Shown piece by piece: positions 1 through 9,160 of a stretch of 56,069 nt of DNA. Position numbers and translations under genes: made by a program. The stretch comes from Prevotella sp. UBA7764. Lineage in GTDB: Bacteria > Bacteroidota > Bacteroidia > Bacteroidales > Bacteroidaceae. Every line of letters starts with the position of its first letter. The first letter of the stretch is position 1. The stretch covers positions 1 through 56,069 of the forward strand of contig DLDU01000002.1 in the NCBI GenBank assembly GCA_002481295.1, given 5' to 3'. Under the pieces are notes generated by a model that was not told the origin of the DNA, did not search any database, and saw only the letters and a list, made by a program, of their open reading frames with translations.

Positions 1-12
1 AACCAAAATCAG

Positions 13-330
13 TACACAACAAGGTAAAGTCATACTGCTTAGGAAAAGACACTTTCCTACGTAGAAAAAGATCTTTCCCTGCTTAGGAAAAGATCTTTTT
101 CTATAGGATTACAATATCGATTACATAACTTCAGTCCCATTACAACATAGCTTTATATCCATTCCAACATAGCTTTATACCCATTCCAACATAGTTTTAT
201 ACCCGGCGAAACATGGGTTCGGCAACACCAAAGCATTGGTTCAGATGCGGCACAGTATTGGTACGGCAACACCAAAGCATCAGCTCGGCAACGGCAAAGC
301 ATGGGGCTGTGTCCGCCATCAAGCAGGTGG
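13..330. repeat. Composite array of 22-bp tandem repeats
   Basis: Three local sub-arrays sit side by side, each with a 22-bp period and its own unit sequence. Sub-array 1 is 35-56, 57-78, 79-100 (core AGGAAAAGATCTTT). Sub-array 2 is 138-159, 160-181, 182-203 (core CCAACATAGCTTTATA). Sub-array 3 is 220-241, 242-263, 264-285, 286-307 (core GGCAACACCAAAGCATTGG), with a degenerate continuation after 307. Units are contiguous, without spacers, so this is not a CRISPR array. The period is not a multiple of three and no believable protein is encoded. This fills the gene-free stretch downstream of the guaA terminator. Confidence 0.85.
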
Positions 331-490
331 CATTCCATCATGGCAGCAGAGCATCGGGACCATGCCCGCGAAACGCTACATCCAAGAGGCTGTCAGCCCG
401 TTCGTCCCATGGGGCTCTCCGGCGCTGAAACCACTTCTTTGGGACTCATCTCTCCGTCAGGTTTTAGATGAATGCCCCTTACAACGAGAC

Positions 491-530
491 AAAAAAATCC
501 CGGTACGGAACAGCGTACCGGGATTTTTTT
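491..530 (-). terminator. guaA intrinsic terminator, bidirectional
   Basis: A perfect 16-bp stem (491-506 with 515-530) with an 8-nt loop has A and T tracts at its two ends. It lies 25 bases beyond the guaA stop on the minus strand. The symmetry means it could also stop plus-strand transcription coming out of the repeat array. Confidence 0.9.
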
Positions 531-554
531 GTACTTATATTTCTTGCTACTCTT

Positions 555-2099
555 CTACTCCCACTCGATTGTCGAAGGTGGTTTTGAGGAGATGTCATAG
601 CAAACGCGGTTGACCCCCTTCACCTTGCGTATGATCTCATTGCTCACGTCGGCCATGAAGTCATAGGGCAGACGGGCCCAGTCGGCCGTCATAGCGTCCA
701 TAGAGGTCACGGCACGCAGGGCTACAGGATGCTCATAAGTACGCTCGTCGCCCATCACTCCCACGGAACGGATGGTAGAGAGCAGCACGGTGCCGGCCTG
801 CCAGACGTGGTCATAGAGGCTCGTGCCGTCCGGCATCTTGTAGTCGTGCATCTTTTCGATATAGATATCGTCAGCGTCTTGCAGGATGCGCACCTTCTCG
901 CGGGTGATGTCGCCAAGGATGCGCACGGCGAGACCGGGGCCTGGGAAAGGATGACGCTTGATGAGACGCTCAGGCATCTGCAACTGATAACCCACGCGGC
1001 GCACCTCGTCCTTGAACAGCCATTTCAGCGGTTCGCAGAGCTGAAGCTTCATGTCTTTGGGCAGTCCGCCTACATTGTGATGGCTCTTGATGGTCATGCC
1101 GGTGATGCTAAGGCTCTCGATGCGGTCGGGATAGATAGTGCCCTGAGCCAGCCATTTGGCGTCGGTGATCTTCTTAGCCTCGGCGTTGAAGACCTCCACG
1201 AAGTCGCGGCCGATGATCTTGCGCTTCTTCTCCGGGTCGGTGACGCCTTCGAGGTCCTTGAAGAACTTCTCGCTGGCATCTACGCCAATGACGTTCAGCC
1301 CCAGACCATTGTAGGCTTCCATGACCTTTTGGAACTCATTCTTGCGTAGCATGCCGTGGTCGACGAAGATACACGTGAGGTTCTTGCCGATGGCACGGTG
1401 GAGCAGGGTAGCGCAGACGCTGGAGTCCACACCGCCGGAGAGACCGAGGATGACGCGATCGTTGCCGAGCTGCTCTTTCAGCTCCTTAACGGTGGAGTCG
1501 ACAAACGAGGCCGGGCTCCACTCCTGACGGCTGCCGCAGATGTCCACAACAAAGTTGCGGAGCAGCTGTGTACCCTGCGTGCTGTGGTACACCTCGGGAT
1601 GGAACTGCACACACCACACGGGGTTGGTGTCGCTGGCAAAGGCAGCGTACTTCACGTCGGCGGTAGAGCCGATGACATGATAGTTACTGGGGATAGCGGT
1701 GATCGTGTCGCCGTGGCTCATCCACACCTGTGAGTTGGGCTCAAACCCTTTGAAGAGTGGATTGCTGGCATCAAACTGCTTGAGATTGGCGCGGCCGTAC
1801 TCACGGGTACCGGTCTGCTCTACCTTGCCGCCACCGGAGTAGCTGATGAACTGCGCACCATAGCAGATGCCCAGCACCGGATACTTGCCGATGAACTGGC
1901 TGAGGTCTACCTTGAAGGCTTCCTTGTCGTGGACAGAGTAAGGGCTGCCACTGAGGATGACACCGATAACACCTGTGTCGTCCTTAGGAAACTTGTTGTA
2001 GGGCAGAATCTCGCAGAAGGTGTCCAGCTCGCGGACACGGCGGCCGATGAGCTGCGTGGTCTGCGATCCGAAATCAAGAATGATAATCTTCTGTTGCAT
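555..2099 (-). CDS. guaA: GMP synthase (glutamine-hydrolysing)
   Basis: Converts XMP to GMP with ATP and glutamine, the last step of guanine nucleotide synthesis in the cytoplasm. The 514-residue protein has an N-terminal class I glutamine amidotransferase domain with the nucleophile in GICYGAQ (Cys79) and the His/Glu pair in FHPEV. The ATP pyrophosphatase domain follows, with the SGGVDSS P-loop near residue 220, and the C-terminal XMP-binding and dimerisation domain ends in IEWE. Length is typical for the family. It sits 44 bases downstream of the nucleotidyltransferase gene on the same strand with no obvious promoter between them, so the two are probably cotranscribed. The hairpin at 491-530 ends the unit. 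Confidence 0.97.
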   Translation of the reverse strand: MQQKIIILDFGSQTTQLIGRRVRELDTFCEILPYNKFPKDDTGVIGVILSGSPYSVHDKEAFKVDLSQFIGKYPVLGICYGAQFISYSGGGKVEQTGTREYGRANLKQFDASNPLFKGFEPNSQVWMSHGDTITAIPSNYHVIGSTADVKYAAFASDTNPVWCVQFHPEVYHSTQGTQLLRNFVVDICGSRQEWSPASFVDSTVKELKEQLGNDRVILGLSGGVDSSVCATLLHRAIGKNLTCIFVDHGMLRKNEFQKVMEAYNGLGLNVIGVDASEKFFKDLEGVTDPEKKRKIIGRDFVEVFNAEAKKITDAKWLAQGTIYPDRIESLSITGMTIKSHHNVGGLPKDMKLQLCEPLKWLFKDEVRRVGYQLQMPERLIKRHPFPGPGLAVRILGDITREKVRILQDADDIYIEKMHDYKMPDGTSLYDHVWQAGTVLLSTIRSVGVMGDERTYEHPVALRAVTSMDAMTADWARLPYDFMADVSNEIIRKVKGVNRVCYDISSKPPSTIEWE

Positions 2100-2143
2100 A
2101 GACGATATGTTAATGTTGAGTGTGCAATATGGAATGATGAATG

Positions 2144-2971
2144 CTACAGTGTTTTGAGGAACTGTTCCGCCTTGGCAAGCGTGTCTTGCTTGCCTACGTC
2201 GAGGAGTCGGAGGTTGTTTTTGACATAGCCTTTGACGGGCACGTCGCGGCAGATCTTAAGATAGAAATCCATGATCGGGAACTTTTCCGGCCAGCCGGCC
2301 ATCTTGACAAATAGGGTGGGGGAGAAGGTGTGGATACCACTGAAGGCATACATGTGATAGCGCCCGGCGAGTAGTGGCGGTTGCTCTTCACCGACAGAGA
2401 GCGGAAACTTCACTTGTGAGAGTGCCTCACGCACGTCGGGCCACGGCGTCTTCACTTCTCCTGTCTCGATATTCACCCATCCGACGAGGAGCATCTGGTC
2501 GTTGAAGAGCAGATAGCGGCGCGTCTTGCGCCAGCTGACAAGCAGTTGTGCGCCTGCCATGCCATGGGGCACGCCACACGCCGGACACATCACCTTAGGA
2601 TCAAGCCGGTAGAACTTGCCGAGGTCGACATTGCTCAGAATGTCAACATTATGAATAAGGATAGGGTAGTGAGAGTCGAAAAGAGGGGCTGCGTGGCGTA
2701 TGCCGCCACCAGTGTCAAGGAGTTGCTCGCTCTCATCGCTGACGCGGATGTCGAGTCCAAAGTTGTTATTGGCATTGAGATAGTCCACGATCTGACCGGC
2801 AAAATGGTGGACGTTGACCACAAAGCGCGTGACACCGGTATCGCGCAATCTGAGGATTACACGTTTGAGCAGGGGCTCGCCGCCAACCTCCACCAGTGCT
2901 TTTGGCAGGTGGTCGGTGAGAGGCTTGAGGCGTGTGCCCAAGCCTGCTGCGAAAATCATTGCTTGCATCAT
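2144..2971 (-). CDS. Sugar-phosphate nucleotidyltransferase (NTP_transferase family)
   Basis: A 275-residue nucleotidyltransferase that should join a sugar 1-phosphate to a nucleotide. The N-terminal signature [12 protein letters not shown] lies within the first 20 residues, followed by LLDTGGGIR and a metal-site-like NVDILSN segment, as in single-domain MurU/RmlA-type enzymes. There is no C-terminal acyltransferase repeat, so it is not a GlmU-type bifunctional enzyme. The sugar and nucleotide cannot be told from sequence; a MurU-like role in peptidoglycan recycling is one option. It begins ATGATG and either Met may be used. It heads a two-gene unit with guaA and has a good promoter at 3000-3031. 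Confidence 0.85.
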   Translation of the reverse strand: MMQAMIFAAGLGTRLKPLTDHLPKALVEVGGEPLLKRVILRLRDTGVTRFVVNVHHFAGQIVDYLNANNNFGLDIRVSDESEQLLDTGGGIRHAAPLFDSHYPILIHNVDILSNVDLGKFYRLDPKVMCPACGVPHGMAGAQLLVSWRKTRRYLLFNDQMLLVGWVNIETGEVKTPWPDVREALSQVKFPLSVGEEQPPLLAGRYHMYAFSGIHTFSPTLFVKMAGWPEKFPIMDFYLKICRDVPVKGYVKNNLRLLDVGKQDTLAKAEQFLKTL

Positions 2972-2999
2972 CTCTTAAAAGCTCTTCGCTCTTTTGGTG

Positions 3000-3031
3000 C
3001 AAAGATACCAATAATTTATGTTTCTGACAAA
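3000..3031 (-). promoter_or_regulatory. Bacteroidota promoter of the nucleotidyltransferase-guaA unit
   Basis: On the minus strand the -33 element TTTG (3031-3028) is followed after 20 bases by the -7 element TATCTTTG (3007-3000). This places transcription start about 20 bases upstream of the ATG at 2971. Confidence 0.8.
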
Positions 3032-3066
3032 TTTCGTGGCATCTTTCATGTCTCCATGTCTAAATA

Positions 3067-3106
3067 AACGACAGATGCTGACGGTCAGTCCACCAGCATC
3101 GTCGTT
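3067..3106 (-). terminator. Probable upp terminator
   Basis: A 13-bp stem with one bulged A (3067-3080 with 3094-3106) lies just past the upp stop codon. Its minus-strand tail is only moderately T-rich (TTATTTA), so termination may be partial. Confidence 0.5.
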
Positions 3107-3124
3107 ATGGAATCCTGTTGTTGA

Positions 3125-3784
3125 TCAGAGCTTGTCGCCGTAGCAGAGGTCGCCGGCGTCGCCAAATCCCGGTACAATATATTTGTGCTCGTTCATTCCC
3201 GGGTCGATGGCTGCGCACCAGATGGTGGTCTTGTCGTCGGGGAATACCGACTTGATGTGGTCGATGCCCTCTTCTGTGGCAATGACACAGCAGACGTGGA
3301 TGCGCTTGGGCGTGCCTTTGGAGAGGAAAGCCTTGTAGCCCAGCTCCATGCTGCCGCCAGTGGCGAGCATCGGGTCGGCAATGATGAGCGTCTTGGCGTC
3401 GATGCTTGGCGTGGCGAGATACTCCACGTGTATGCCTACCTTGTGGTGCTCCTTGTCGGTATATTCGCGGTATGCCGAGACGAAGGCGTTGCCCGCATGG
3501 TCGAAGATGTTGAGAAAGCCCTGATGAAAAGGCAGTCCGGCACGGAAGATCGTAGCCAGCACAAGCTTGTCTGTAGGTACGTTGACACGTGCGATGCCTA
3601 AAGGTGTGGCCACGTCACGCTGCTCATAGTTGAGCCGTTTAGAAACCTCAAAAGCCTCGTATTCGCCCACCCGCATGATGTTGTTGCGGAAGAGCAGGCG
3701 GTTTTTCTGATATTCGGCATCGCGCATCTCGGCCATGTACTGTCCGATGATGCTGTTTTCTTTGGATAAGTCAATAACTTCCAT
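3125..3784 (-). CDS. upp: Uracil phosphoribosyltransferase
   Basis: Salvages uracil to UMP using PRPP. The 219-residue protein carries the PRPP-binding loop in LIIADPMLATGGSM and the C-terminal uracil-binding segment with PGFGDAGDL. Length matches the family. It is transcribed divergently from pckA; its -7 box TACCTTTG is read on the minus strand at 3844-3837. The -33 element is not clear. It has its own hairpin downstream and is not tightly linked to the guaA unit. Confidence 0.96.
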   Translation of the reverse strand: MEVIDLSKENSIIGQYMAEMRDAEYQKNRLLFRNNIMRVGEYEAFEVSKRLNYEQRDVATPLGIARVNVPTDKLVLATIFRAGLPFHQGFLNIFDHAGNAFVSAYREYTDKEHHKVGIHVEYLATPSIDAKTLIIADPMLATGGSMELGYKAFLSKGTPKRIHVCCVIATEEGIDHIKSVFPDDKTTIWCAAIDPGMNEHKYIVPGFGDAGDLCYGDKL

Positions 3785-3948
3785 CTTGTTGGTATGGTAT
3801 CTTTATGTTTAGTGATGAATTGCAAAAGGGGTGATACAAAGGTACTTAGTTTTTGCAAAGTGTAAATGTCAAAACAGCAAAGAGCCGTCTGTTTTTATAA
3901 TCTTTAACCTAAAAAGGCTTGTACGGGCGGGAATTTTCTTCTGCAAAC

Positions 3949-3980
3949 TTTTGGGGAGAATTATCTTTTTGCTACCTTTG
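3949..3980 (+). promoter_or_regulatory. pckA promoter
   Basis: TTTTG at 3949-3953, a 19-base spacer, then TACCTTTG at 3973-3980. This is a full match to the Bacteroidota housekeeping promoter and leaves a leader of about 50 bases before the pckA ATG. Confidence 0.85.
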
Positions 3981-4035
3981 CATTCGGATTAAATCAAGGT
4001 AAAATACCATTCACAACTTAAATACATTTTATAAA

Positions 4036-5652
4036 ATGGCAAAGTTTGATAAATCAGTTTTAGCAAGCTACGGAATTCAGACAGGTACTGCTGAGGTTCT
4101 GTACAATCCTTCTTACGAGGTGCTGTTCAACGAGGAGACCAAGGAAGGTCTCGAGGGCTACGAGGTAGGCCACGAGACAGAGTTGGGTGCTGTTGACGTG
4201 TTCACAGGTATCTACACCGGTCGTTCTCCTAAGGACAAGTTCATCGTTGACGATGAGACTTCTCACGACACTGTATGGTGGGACTCTGAGGAGTATCACA
4301 ACGACAACCACCGTGCTACCAAGGAGGCTTGGAACGCTGTGAAGGAGATTGCCAAGAAAGAGCTCTCTAACAAGAAACTGTATGTCGTTGATGGTTTCTG
4401 CGGCACACACCGCGACACACGTATGAAGGTTCGCTTCATCGTGGAGGTTGCATGGCAGGCTCACTTCGTTACAAATATGTTCATCCGTCCGAAGACAACA
4501 GCTGACTTCGAGCAGGAGCCTGACTTCATCGTTTACAATGCCTCTAAGGCTAAGGTCGAGAACTGGAAAGAGCTCGGTCTGCACTCTGAGACTTGTGTGA
4601 TGTTCAACGTCACCAGCAAGGAGCAGGTGATCATCAACACATGGTATGGTGGTGAGATGAAGAAGGGTATGTTCTCTATGCAGAACTACTTCCTCCCCTT
4701 GAAGGGCATCGCTTCCATGCACTGCTCTGCCAACACCGACAAGAACGGTGAGAATACCGCTATCTTCTTCGGTCTGTCTGGTACAGGTAAGACTACTCTG
4801 TCTACCGATCCTAAGCGTCTGCTCATCGGTGACGACGAGCACGGATGGGACGACAAGGGTGTCTTCAACCTCGAGGGCGGCTGCTATGCTAAGGTCATCA
4901 ACCTCGATAAGGAGGCTGAGCCTGACATCTACGGCGCTATCACACGTGATGCACTGCTGGAGAACGTTACCGTTGACAAGAACGGTAAGATCGACTTCGC
5001 TGACAAGAGCGTGACAGAGAACACACGTGTCAGCTATCCTATCTATCACATCAAGAACATCCAGCGTCCTGAGAGCCAGGGTCCCGCTGCAAAGCAGGTG
5101 ATCTTCCTGAGCGCTGATGCCTTCGGTGTGCTGCCTCCAGTGTCTATCCTGAACGCAGAGCAGACGAAGTACTACTTCCTCTCTGGCTTCACTGCTAAGC
5201 TGGCTGGTACAGAGCGCGGTATCACAGAGCCGACTCCTACCTTCTCTGCTTGCTTCGGCCAGGCATTCCTCGAGCTGCATCCTACAAAGTATGCTGAGGA
5301 GCTCGTCCGCCACATGGAGAAGAGCGGTGCTAAGGCTTATCTGGTCAACACTGGCTGGAACGGTACTGGCAAGCGTATCTCTATCCGCGATACACGTGGT
5401 ATCATCGACCGCATCTTGGATCACGAGATCGACAAGGCTCCTACGAAGACCATTCCTTACTTCAACTTCGTTGTTCCTACAGAGCTCGAGGGTGTGAACA
5501 AGGACATCCTGGATCCTCGCGATACTTACAAGGACGCTTCTGAGTGGGACGCTAAGGCTAAGGATTTGGCACAGCGCTTCATCAAGAACTTCAAGAAGTA
5601 CGAAGGCAACGAGGCTGGTAAGGCTCTCGTAGCTGCTGGTCCTAAGCTCTAA
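4036..5652 (+). CDS. pckA: Phosphoenolpyruvate carboxykinase (ATP)
   Basis: Interconverts oxaloacetate and phosphoenolpyruvate with ATP/ADP. In fermentative Bacteroidota it usually runs in the CO2-fixing direction that feeds succinate production, which fits the fumarate-reductase-type genes at the end of this window. The 538-residue protein matches the ATP-dependent class in length. It has the kinase P-loop GLSGTGKTT at residues 246-254 and the conserved region with GDDEHGWDD. Codon use is strongly biased towards a few codons (GCT, AAG, GAG), as in highly expressed genes, and this creates a 539-codon antisense open frame that is not a gene. It is a single-gene unit with its own promoter and a perfect terminator. 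Confidence 0.98.
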   Translation: MAKFDKSVLASYGIQTGTAEVLYNPSYEVLFNEETKEGLEGYEVGHETELGAVDVFTGIYTGRSPKDKFIVDDETSHDTVWWDSEEYHNDNHRATKEAWNAVKEIAKKELSNKKLYVVDGFCGTHRDTRMKVRFIVEVAWQAHFVTNMFIRPKTTADFEQEPDFIVYNASKAKVENWKELGLHSETCVMFNVTSKEQVIINTWYGGEMKKGMFSMQNYFLPLKGIASMHCSANTDKNGENTAIFFGLSGTGKTTLSTDPKRLLIGDDEHGWDDKGVFNLEGGCYAKVINLDKEAEPDIYGAITRDALLENVTVDKNGKIDFADKSVTENTRVSYPIYHIKNIQRPESQGPAAKQVIFLSADAFGVLPPVSILNAEQTKYYFLSGFTAKLAGTERGITEPTPTFSACFGQAFLELHPTKYAEELVRHMEKSGAKAYLVNTGWNGTGKRISIRDTRGIIDRILDHEIDKAPTKTIPYFNFVVPTELEGVNKDILDPRDTYKDASEWDAKAKDLAQRFIKNFKKYEGNEAGKALVAAGPKL

Positions 5653-5752
5653 TCGCCTTGAAGAAAGTCGATACAGCAAGACGTCCTCTCCTATATATAA
5701 TAAGGAGTACTAACTTCTCGTATAGATAGCGGGAGACAGTCTTCAACATATA

Positions 5753-5786
5753 CCTCCTCTGTGCTTTGGCACAGAGGAGGTTTTTT
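5753..5786 (+). terminator. pckA terminator
   Basis: A perfect 12-bp GC-rich stem (5753-5764 with 5769-5780), a TTTG loop and a six-T tract (5781-5786). It lies about 100 bases after the pckA stop. Confidence 0.93.
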
Positions 5787-5902
5787 AGTGCCCACACACT
5801 AATGATAGCCTGCACAAAATAGATCAATTGTGCTGTTTTCGAGCTCTGTGCTTACCTGTACAGACTTTTTTTGTCATAGAAATGAAAATAAACTGAATAA
5901 TA

Positions 5903-5934
5903 TTTGGAGGATTCTCAACTATTGCTTAACTTTG
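5903..5934 (+). promoter_or_regulatory. Promoter of the 32-residue membrane peptide gene
   Basis: TTTG at 5903-5906, a 20-base spacer, then TAACTTTG at 5927-5934. It lies beyond the pckA terminator, so it starts a separate transcript with a leader of about 70 bases before the small ORF. Confidence 0.8.
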
Positions 5935-6009
5935 CAACGTCTTCGTGAGAAGATATACATAAAGTTTCATTAGGTTAGTAGTTTGATAGATTTTTAAGGT
6001 AAAGTTAGT

Positions 6010-6108
6010 ATGATGTTATTAGATTTAGAATCTATTTCAATGTTGGTTTTGGTCATATTGATGACCGCGCTAAGCGTTTTTTTCTTGGTGAACAACCACG
6101 TTGAGTAA
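6010..6108 (+). CDS. Putative 32-residue single-pass membrane microprotein
   Basis: This short ORF begins ATGATG and ends TAA, encoding 32 residues. An acidic N-terminus (Asp5, Glu7) leads into a hydrophobic segment, SMLVLVILMTALSVFFLV, long enough to cross the membrane once, and the tail is NNHVE. It is framed by its own full promoter (5903-5934) and a strong terminator (6124-6157), which is unusual support for so short a gene. The family is not recognised. Known bacterial peptides of this size often bind larger membrane complexes, but no partner is suggested by the neighbours. The alternative is that the transcript is a small RNA and the ORF is incidental; the clean transmembrane profile argues against that. 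Confidence 0.6.
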   Translation: MMLLDLESISMLVLVILMTALSVFFLVNNHVE

Positions 6109-6123
6109 CATCATTCTACGAAG

Positions 6124-6157
6124 AAGACAGTGCAAGTGATTGTATTGTCTTTTTTTT
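6124..6157 (+). terminator. Terminator of the microprotein gene
   Basis: A 12-pair stem (6124-6135 with 6140-6151, two G-T pairs), loop GTGA, and a run of eight T (6150-6157). It ends the transcript 16 bases after the small ORF stop. Confidence 0.88.
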
Positions 6158-6293
6158 GTGCCCTATCACCAAAAGCACTAAACAAACTTAAAATCACTTG
6201 ACAAATGCGACTTTTTACATAATATTCAGGAAAAACCGCTTTATTTACGAGAATTCTAAGTAAATTTGCAACTAAAATAATATATCGCGCGAA

Positions 6294-7649
6294 ATGATAA
6301 AGAAGTTCTTGGCATTTGCCTGCATGGCGTTGGCTATGTTTGCATTTTCTTCATGCCTCAACTCCGATGAAGATGAAATAACCTACTATGACGATACTGC
6401 AGTGACAGCATTCTCGCTCAGTGCCGCCAACAGATACATCCACACCACCGCTTCTGATGGCGTGACGGACAGCGTGTATAAGACTTCGCTGACCGTGTCG
6501 GGCTATGCCTTCTCCATCGATCAGCAGCAACGGAAGATTTATAATCCCGATTCCTTGCCCGTAGGAACCGATGTCGCACACGTGCTGGCGACAATCTCCA
6601 GTAAGAATGGTGGCAGTATTGTCCTCAACCTGAAGAACAAGGCTGGGAATGACTCATTGGCTTACTACTCTTCCTCTGACTCTATCGACTTCACAAATCC
6701 CGTACGCGTGCGCGTCTATAACACCCGGGGATTGGCCTACCGCGAATATACTGTGCAGGTCAACGTGCACCGGCAAGAGGGCGATGTCTTTAAGTGGAAC
6801 TCCACGGAAGCGTCTGCTCTCCAGACCGTCACCGGCCGCCGCATGGTCGTCAACGGTGACGGACTCTATCTCTTCGGCTTAAAAGGCGATGCTACCGTGG
6901 GCTTTGTCTACAGCAATCAGACTTGGAAACAGCTGAGCCGCCGCTCCTTCGGGGCCGACGCCTATAAGAATGTTGCCGTGCAGCAGGGAAGTATCTTTGT
7001 ACTTGACGGCAACGCGCTGCTTCGCAGCAGCGACGGTGAGCAGTGGCAGAGAGTTTCCACGCTGACGGGTGTCAAACAGTTGTTGGGCGCAACGCCCGCA
7101 AGGCTTTATGCGATGACGGACAACGGCATCAGCTACTCGTCGGACCAGGGCGCTACGTGGACTGCGGATGCTTTGGACGATGCTGTCGGCAATCTGCCGG
7201 AGACAGACTTGAACTTTGTCTGCTCGGCTGCGGTCACCAACGACAGCACCTACAACCTGCTGCTGATTGGAAACCGCAACGACAAGACCGTGACATGGGC
7301 GAAGGTGGAGGAAAACGGCAGCGGCGCGCAGAGCCAGCCGTGGTATCTCTTCACCGACGACGAATATAATCTGAAGACACTGCCCTACCTGAGCAACCTG
7401 CAAGTGGTGAACTGTGAGGGTAAGCTCCTGGCTGTTGGTGGCGATCTGAAGACGGTCTACAGCAGTCTCGACCAAGGACTCACATGGTCGGCAGAGGCTA
7501 CCTATACGCTTCCAACCGCTCTCGTGGGCGCAGCAGTGCCGGCAGCGATGACGGTGGGACAGAAGGGTATGATCTACCTCACCACGTCTGCCTCACCGGC
7601 CGTCTACTATGGTCGTCTGACCCGCTACGGCTGGGCTGAGAATGAGTAG
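6294..7649 (+). CDS. DUF6242-type lipoprotein
   Basis: A 451-residue predicted lipoprotein. The N-terminus is a signal peptide with a lipobox ending at Cys21 (FAFSSC), followed by acidic residues typical of exported Bacteroidota lipoproteins. The N-terminal third has Ig-like or BACON-like beta character (VRVYNTRGLAYREYTVQV). The rest contains repeated photosynthesis-assembly/BNR-like propeller motifs such as SSDQGATW and SSLDQGLTW. This layout matches the Bacteroidota DUF6242 family, whose function is unknown. A -7 box TAAATTTG lies at 6261-6268, 25 bases before the ATG. It is followed closely by the DUF6089 gene and the envelope block. Confidence 0.8.
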   Translation: MIKKFLAFACMALAMFAFSSCLNSDEDEITYYDDTAVTAFSLSAANRYIHTTASDGVTDSVYKTSLTVSGYAFSIDQQQRKIYNPDSLPVGTDVAHVLATISSKNGGSIVLNLKNKAGNDSLAYYSSSDSIDFTNPVRVRVYNTRGLAYREYTVQVNVHRQEGDVFKWNSTEASALQTVTGRRMVVNGDGLYLFGLKGDATVGFVYSNQTWKQLSRRSFGADAYKNVAVQQGSIFVLDGNALLRSSDGEQWQRVSTLTGVKQLLGATPARLYAMTDNGISYSSDQGATWTADALDDAVGNLPETDLNFVCSAAVTNDSTYNLLLIGNRNDKTVTWAKVEENGSGAQSQPWYLFTDDEYNLKTLPYLSNLQVVNCEGKLLAVGGDLKTVYSSLDQGLTWSAEATYTLPTALVGAAVPAAMTVGQKGMIYLTTSASPAVYYGRLTRYGWAENE

Positions 7650-7671
7650 GTGTTCAGAAAACCATGCGTGT

Positions 7672-8370
7672 ATGAAGTTGCGGCAGCTTGCTTCCCTTGT
7701 CTTCCTGGTCTTGATGGCGATTCCAGCCATGGCGCAGGACGACAGCGAATACCGGCTTGAGGTCGGTGTCGGCGCGGGTGCGATGGGCTATCTCGGTGAC
7801 TTCAATGGCAGCCTGACAAAAGATCTCCAGCCTGCCGTGTCGTTGACGGGGCGATATGTCTTTAATCCTTACATGGCATTGCGGATCAACGTAGCCAAAG
7901 GCACGATGAAAGGCTCATCGGCTGATGTGGAGACCTATTATCCCGACTATGCCGACCAGGTCTATACCTTTAAGAACTCGCTCTATGATGCCTTTGTGCT
8001 CTATGAGTTGAATTTCTGGCCTTACGGCACAGGCAGGGACTACAGAGGCGCCAAACGGCTCACGCCCTTCGTCTTTGCAGGATTGGGCATGACCTACGCA
8101 GATGTGAAAACCAATGGAGCCAAAAAGGGAAAGGTGGCCTTTAACCTGCCTTTAGGCTTGGGATTGAAATACAAAATCGGTGAACGGGTGAACGTGGGAC
8201 TGGAATGGTCCATACATTTCGCGCAGAATGATGAACTCGACGGGGTGAAAGATCCCTATTACATCAAAAGCAGCGGACTGTTTAAAAACACAGATTGCTA
8301 CTCGCTGCTGCAAGCAACACTCACCTACAGCTTCTCACCCAAATGTACAACGTGCAATAAAGAATTTTAG
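7672..8370 (+). CDS. DUF6089-type outer-membrane beta-barrel protein
   Basis: A predicted small outer-membrane beta-barrel. Starting at Met 7672 gives a clean signal peptide cleaved after AMA (about residue 21); the longer frame from 7642 would add ten non-signal residues and overlap the upstream gene. The mature part has alternating hydrophobic strands and many Gly and aromatic residues ([29 protein letters not shown]), and ends in a segment with several Cys (CTTCNKEF). It lies between DUF6242 and uppS, two bases from the uppS start, an arrangement common in Bacteroidales. The function of the family is not known; the position suggests envelope biogenesis. Confidence 0.82.
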   Translation: MKLRQLASLVFLVLMAIPAMAQDDSEYRLEVGVGAGAMGYLGDFNGSLTKDLQPAVSLTGRYVFNPYMALRINVAKGTMKGSSADVETYYPDYADQVYTFKNSLYDAFVLYELNFWPYGTGRDYRGAKRLTPFVFAGLGMTYADVKTNGAKKGKVAFNLPLGLGLKYKIGERVNVGLEWSIHFAQNDELDGVKDPYYIKSSGLFKNTDCYSLLQATLTYSFSPKCTTCNKEF

Positions 8371-8372
8371 AT

Positions 8373-9137
8373 ATGGCAGAACTCGATATGACAAGGATTC
8401 CACAGCACATCGCCATCATCATGGATGGCAATGGCCGCTGGGCTACTGAGCGCGGTAAAGACCGCTCCTACGGTCATCAGGCCGGGGTGGACACTGTGCG
8501 CCGGATCACTTCCGAGTGTGTGCGGCTCGGTGTGAAATATCTCACGCTCTACACCTTTTCCACAGAGAACTGGAACCGTCCTGCCACTGAGATCCATGCG
8601 CTGATGGGACTCGTGCTGACGTCGCTGGAAGATGAAATCTTCATGAAGAACAACGTCAGATTCCGCGTCATCGGCGACGTGAAGCGCTTGCCCGACGAGG
8701 TGCAGCAGAAGCTCAAGAAGACCGAAGAGCATACCAAGAACAACAAGGCCATGACGATGGTCGTGGCACTGAGCTATTCTTCGCGTTGGGAAATCACGCA
8801 GGCAGTGAAAGACATCATCGAGGAGCGCACAAGTTCATCGCATCTCGATCGGCAGCATGTCGAAAGTACAGATATCACAGAAGACCTCATCAATCAGCAC
8901 ATGCAGACGAGCTTCATGCCCGATCCCGACCTGCTGATTCGTACAGGTGGCGAGCTGCGCATCAGCAACTTCCTGCTGTGGCAGATCGCTTACAGTGAGC
9001 TCTACTTCTGTGACACCTATTGGCCCGACTTCTCTGAGGAGGACTTGCACAAAGCAATCCTCAGCTATCAGTCGCGCCAGCGCCGCTTTGGCAAGACTGA
9101 ACAGCAGGTGGAAGAGAATACCGAGGATAACATATAA
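8373..9137 (+). CDS. uppS: Isoprenyl transferase (undecaprenyl diphosphate synthase)
   Basis: Condenses isopentenyl diphosphate onto farnesyl diphosphate to make the C55 carrier for peptidoglycan and O-antigen. The cis-prenyltransferase signature [12 protein letters not shown] contains catalytic Asp18. The downstream motifs [13 protein letters not shown] and [20 protein letters not shown] are both intact. The length of 254 residues is normal. The gene starts two bases after the DUF6089 stop, and bamA starts 23 bases after its end, so the three genes should be cotranscribed. Confidence 0.97.
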   Translation: MAELDMTRIPQHIAIIMDGNGRWATERGKDRSYGHQAGVDTVRRITSECVRLGVKYLTLYTFSTENWNRPATEIHALMGLVLTSLEDEIFMKNNVRFRVIGDVKRLPDEVQQKLKKTEEHTKNNKAMTMVVALSYSSRWEITQAVKDIIEERTSSSHLDRQHVESTDITEDLINQHMQTSFMPDPDLLIRTGGELRISNFLLWQIAYSELYFCDTYWPDFSEEDLHKAILSYQSRQRRFGKTEQQVEENTEDNI

Positions 9138-9160
9138 TCACAAACGACAATTCTTTGAAG

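Noticed and set aside
13..330. CRISPR array
   Set aside because: Units are contiguous, 22 bp long, vary between sub-arrays and have no spacers; no cas genes are near.
213..613. Short plus-strand ORFs across the repeat array and guaA terminator
   Set aside because: They run through repeats and a terminator hairpin, and the predicted peptides have no coding character.
2100..2143. Purine riboswitch upstream of guaA
   Set aside because: The gap is 44 bases, within a probable operon, with no room or sign of a conserved aptamer.
4060..5679. 539-codon open frame antisense to pckA
   Set aside because: It mirrors pckA exactly, lacks family features, and arises from the strong codon bias of pckA, which leaves few antisense stops.
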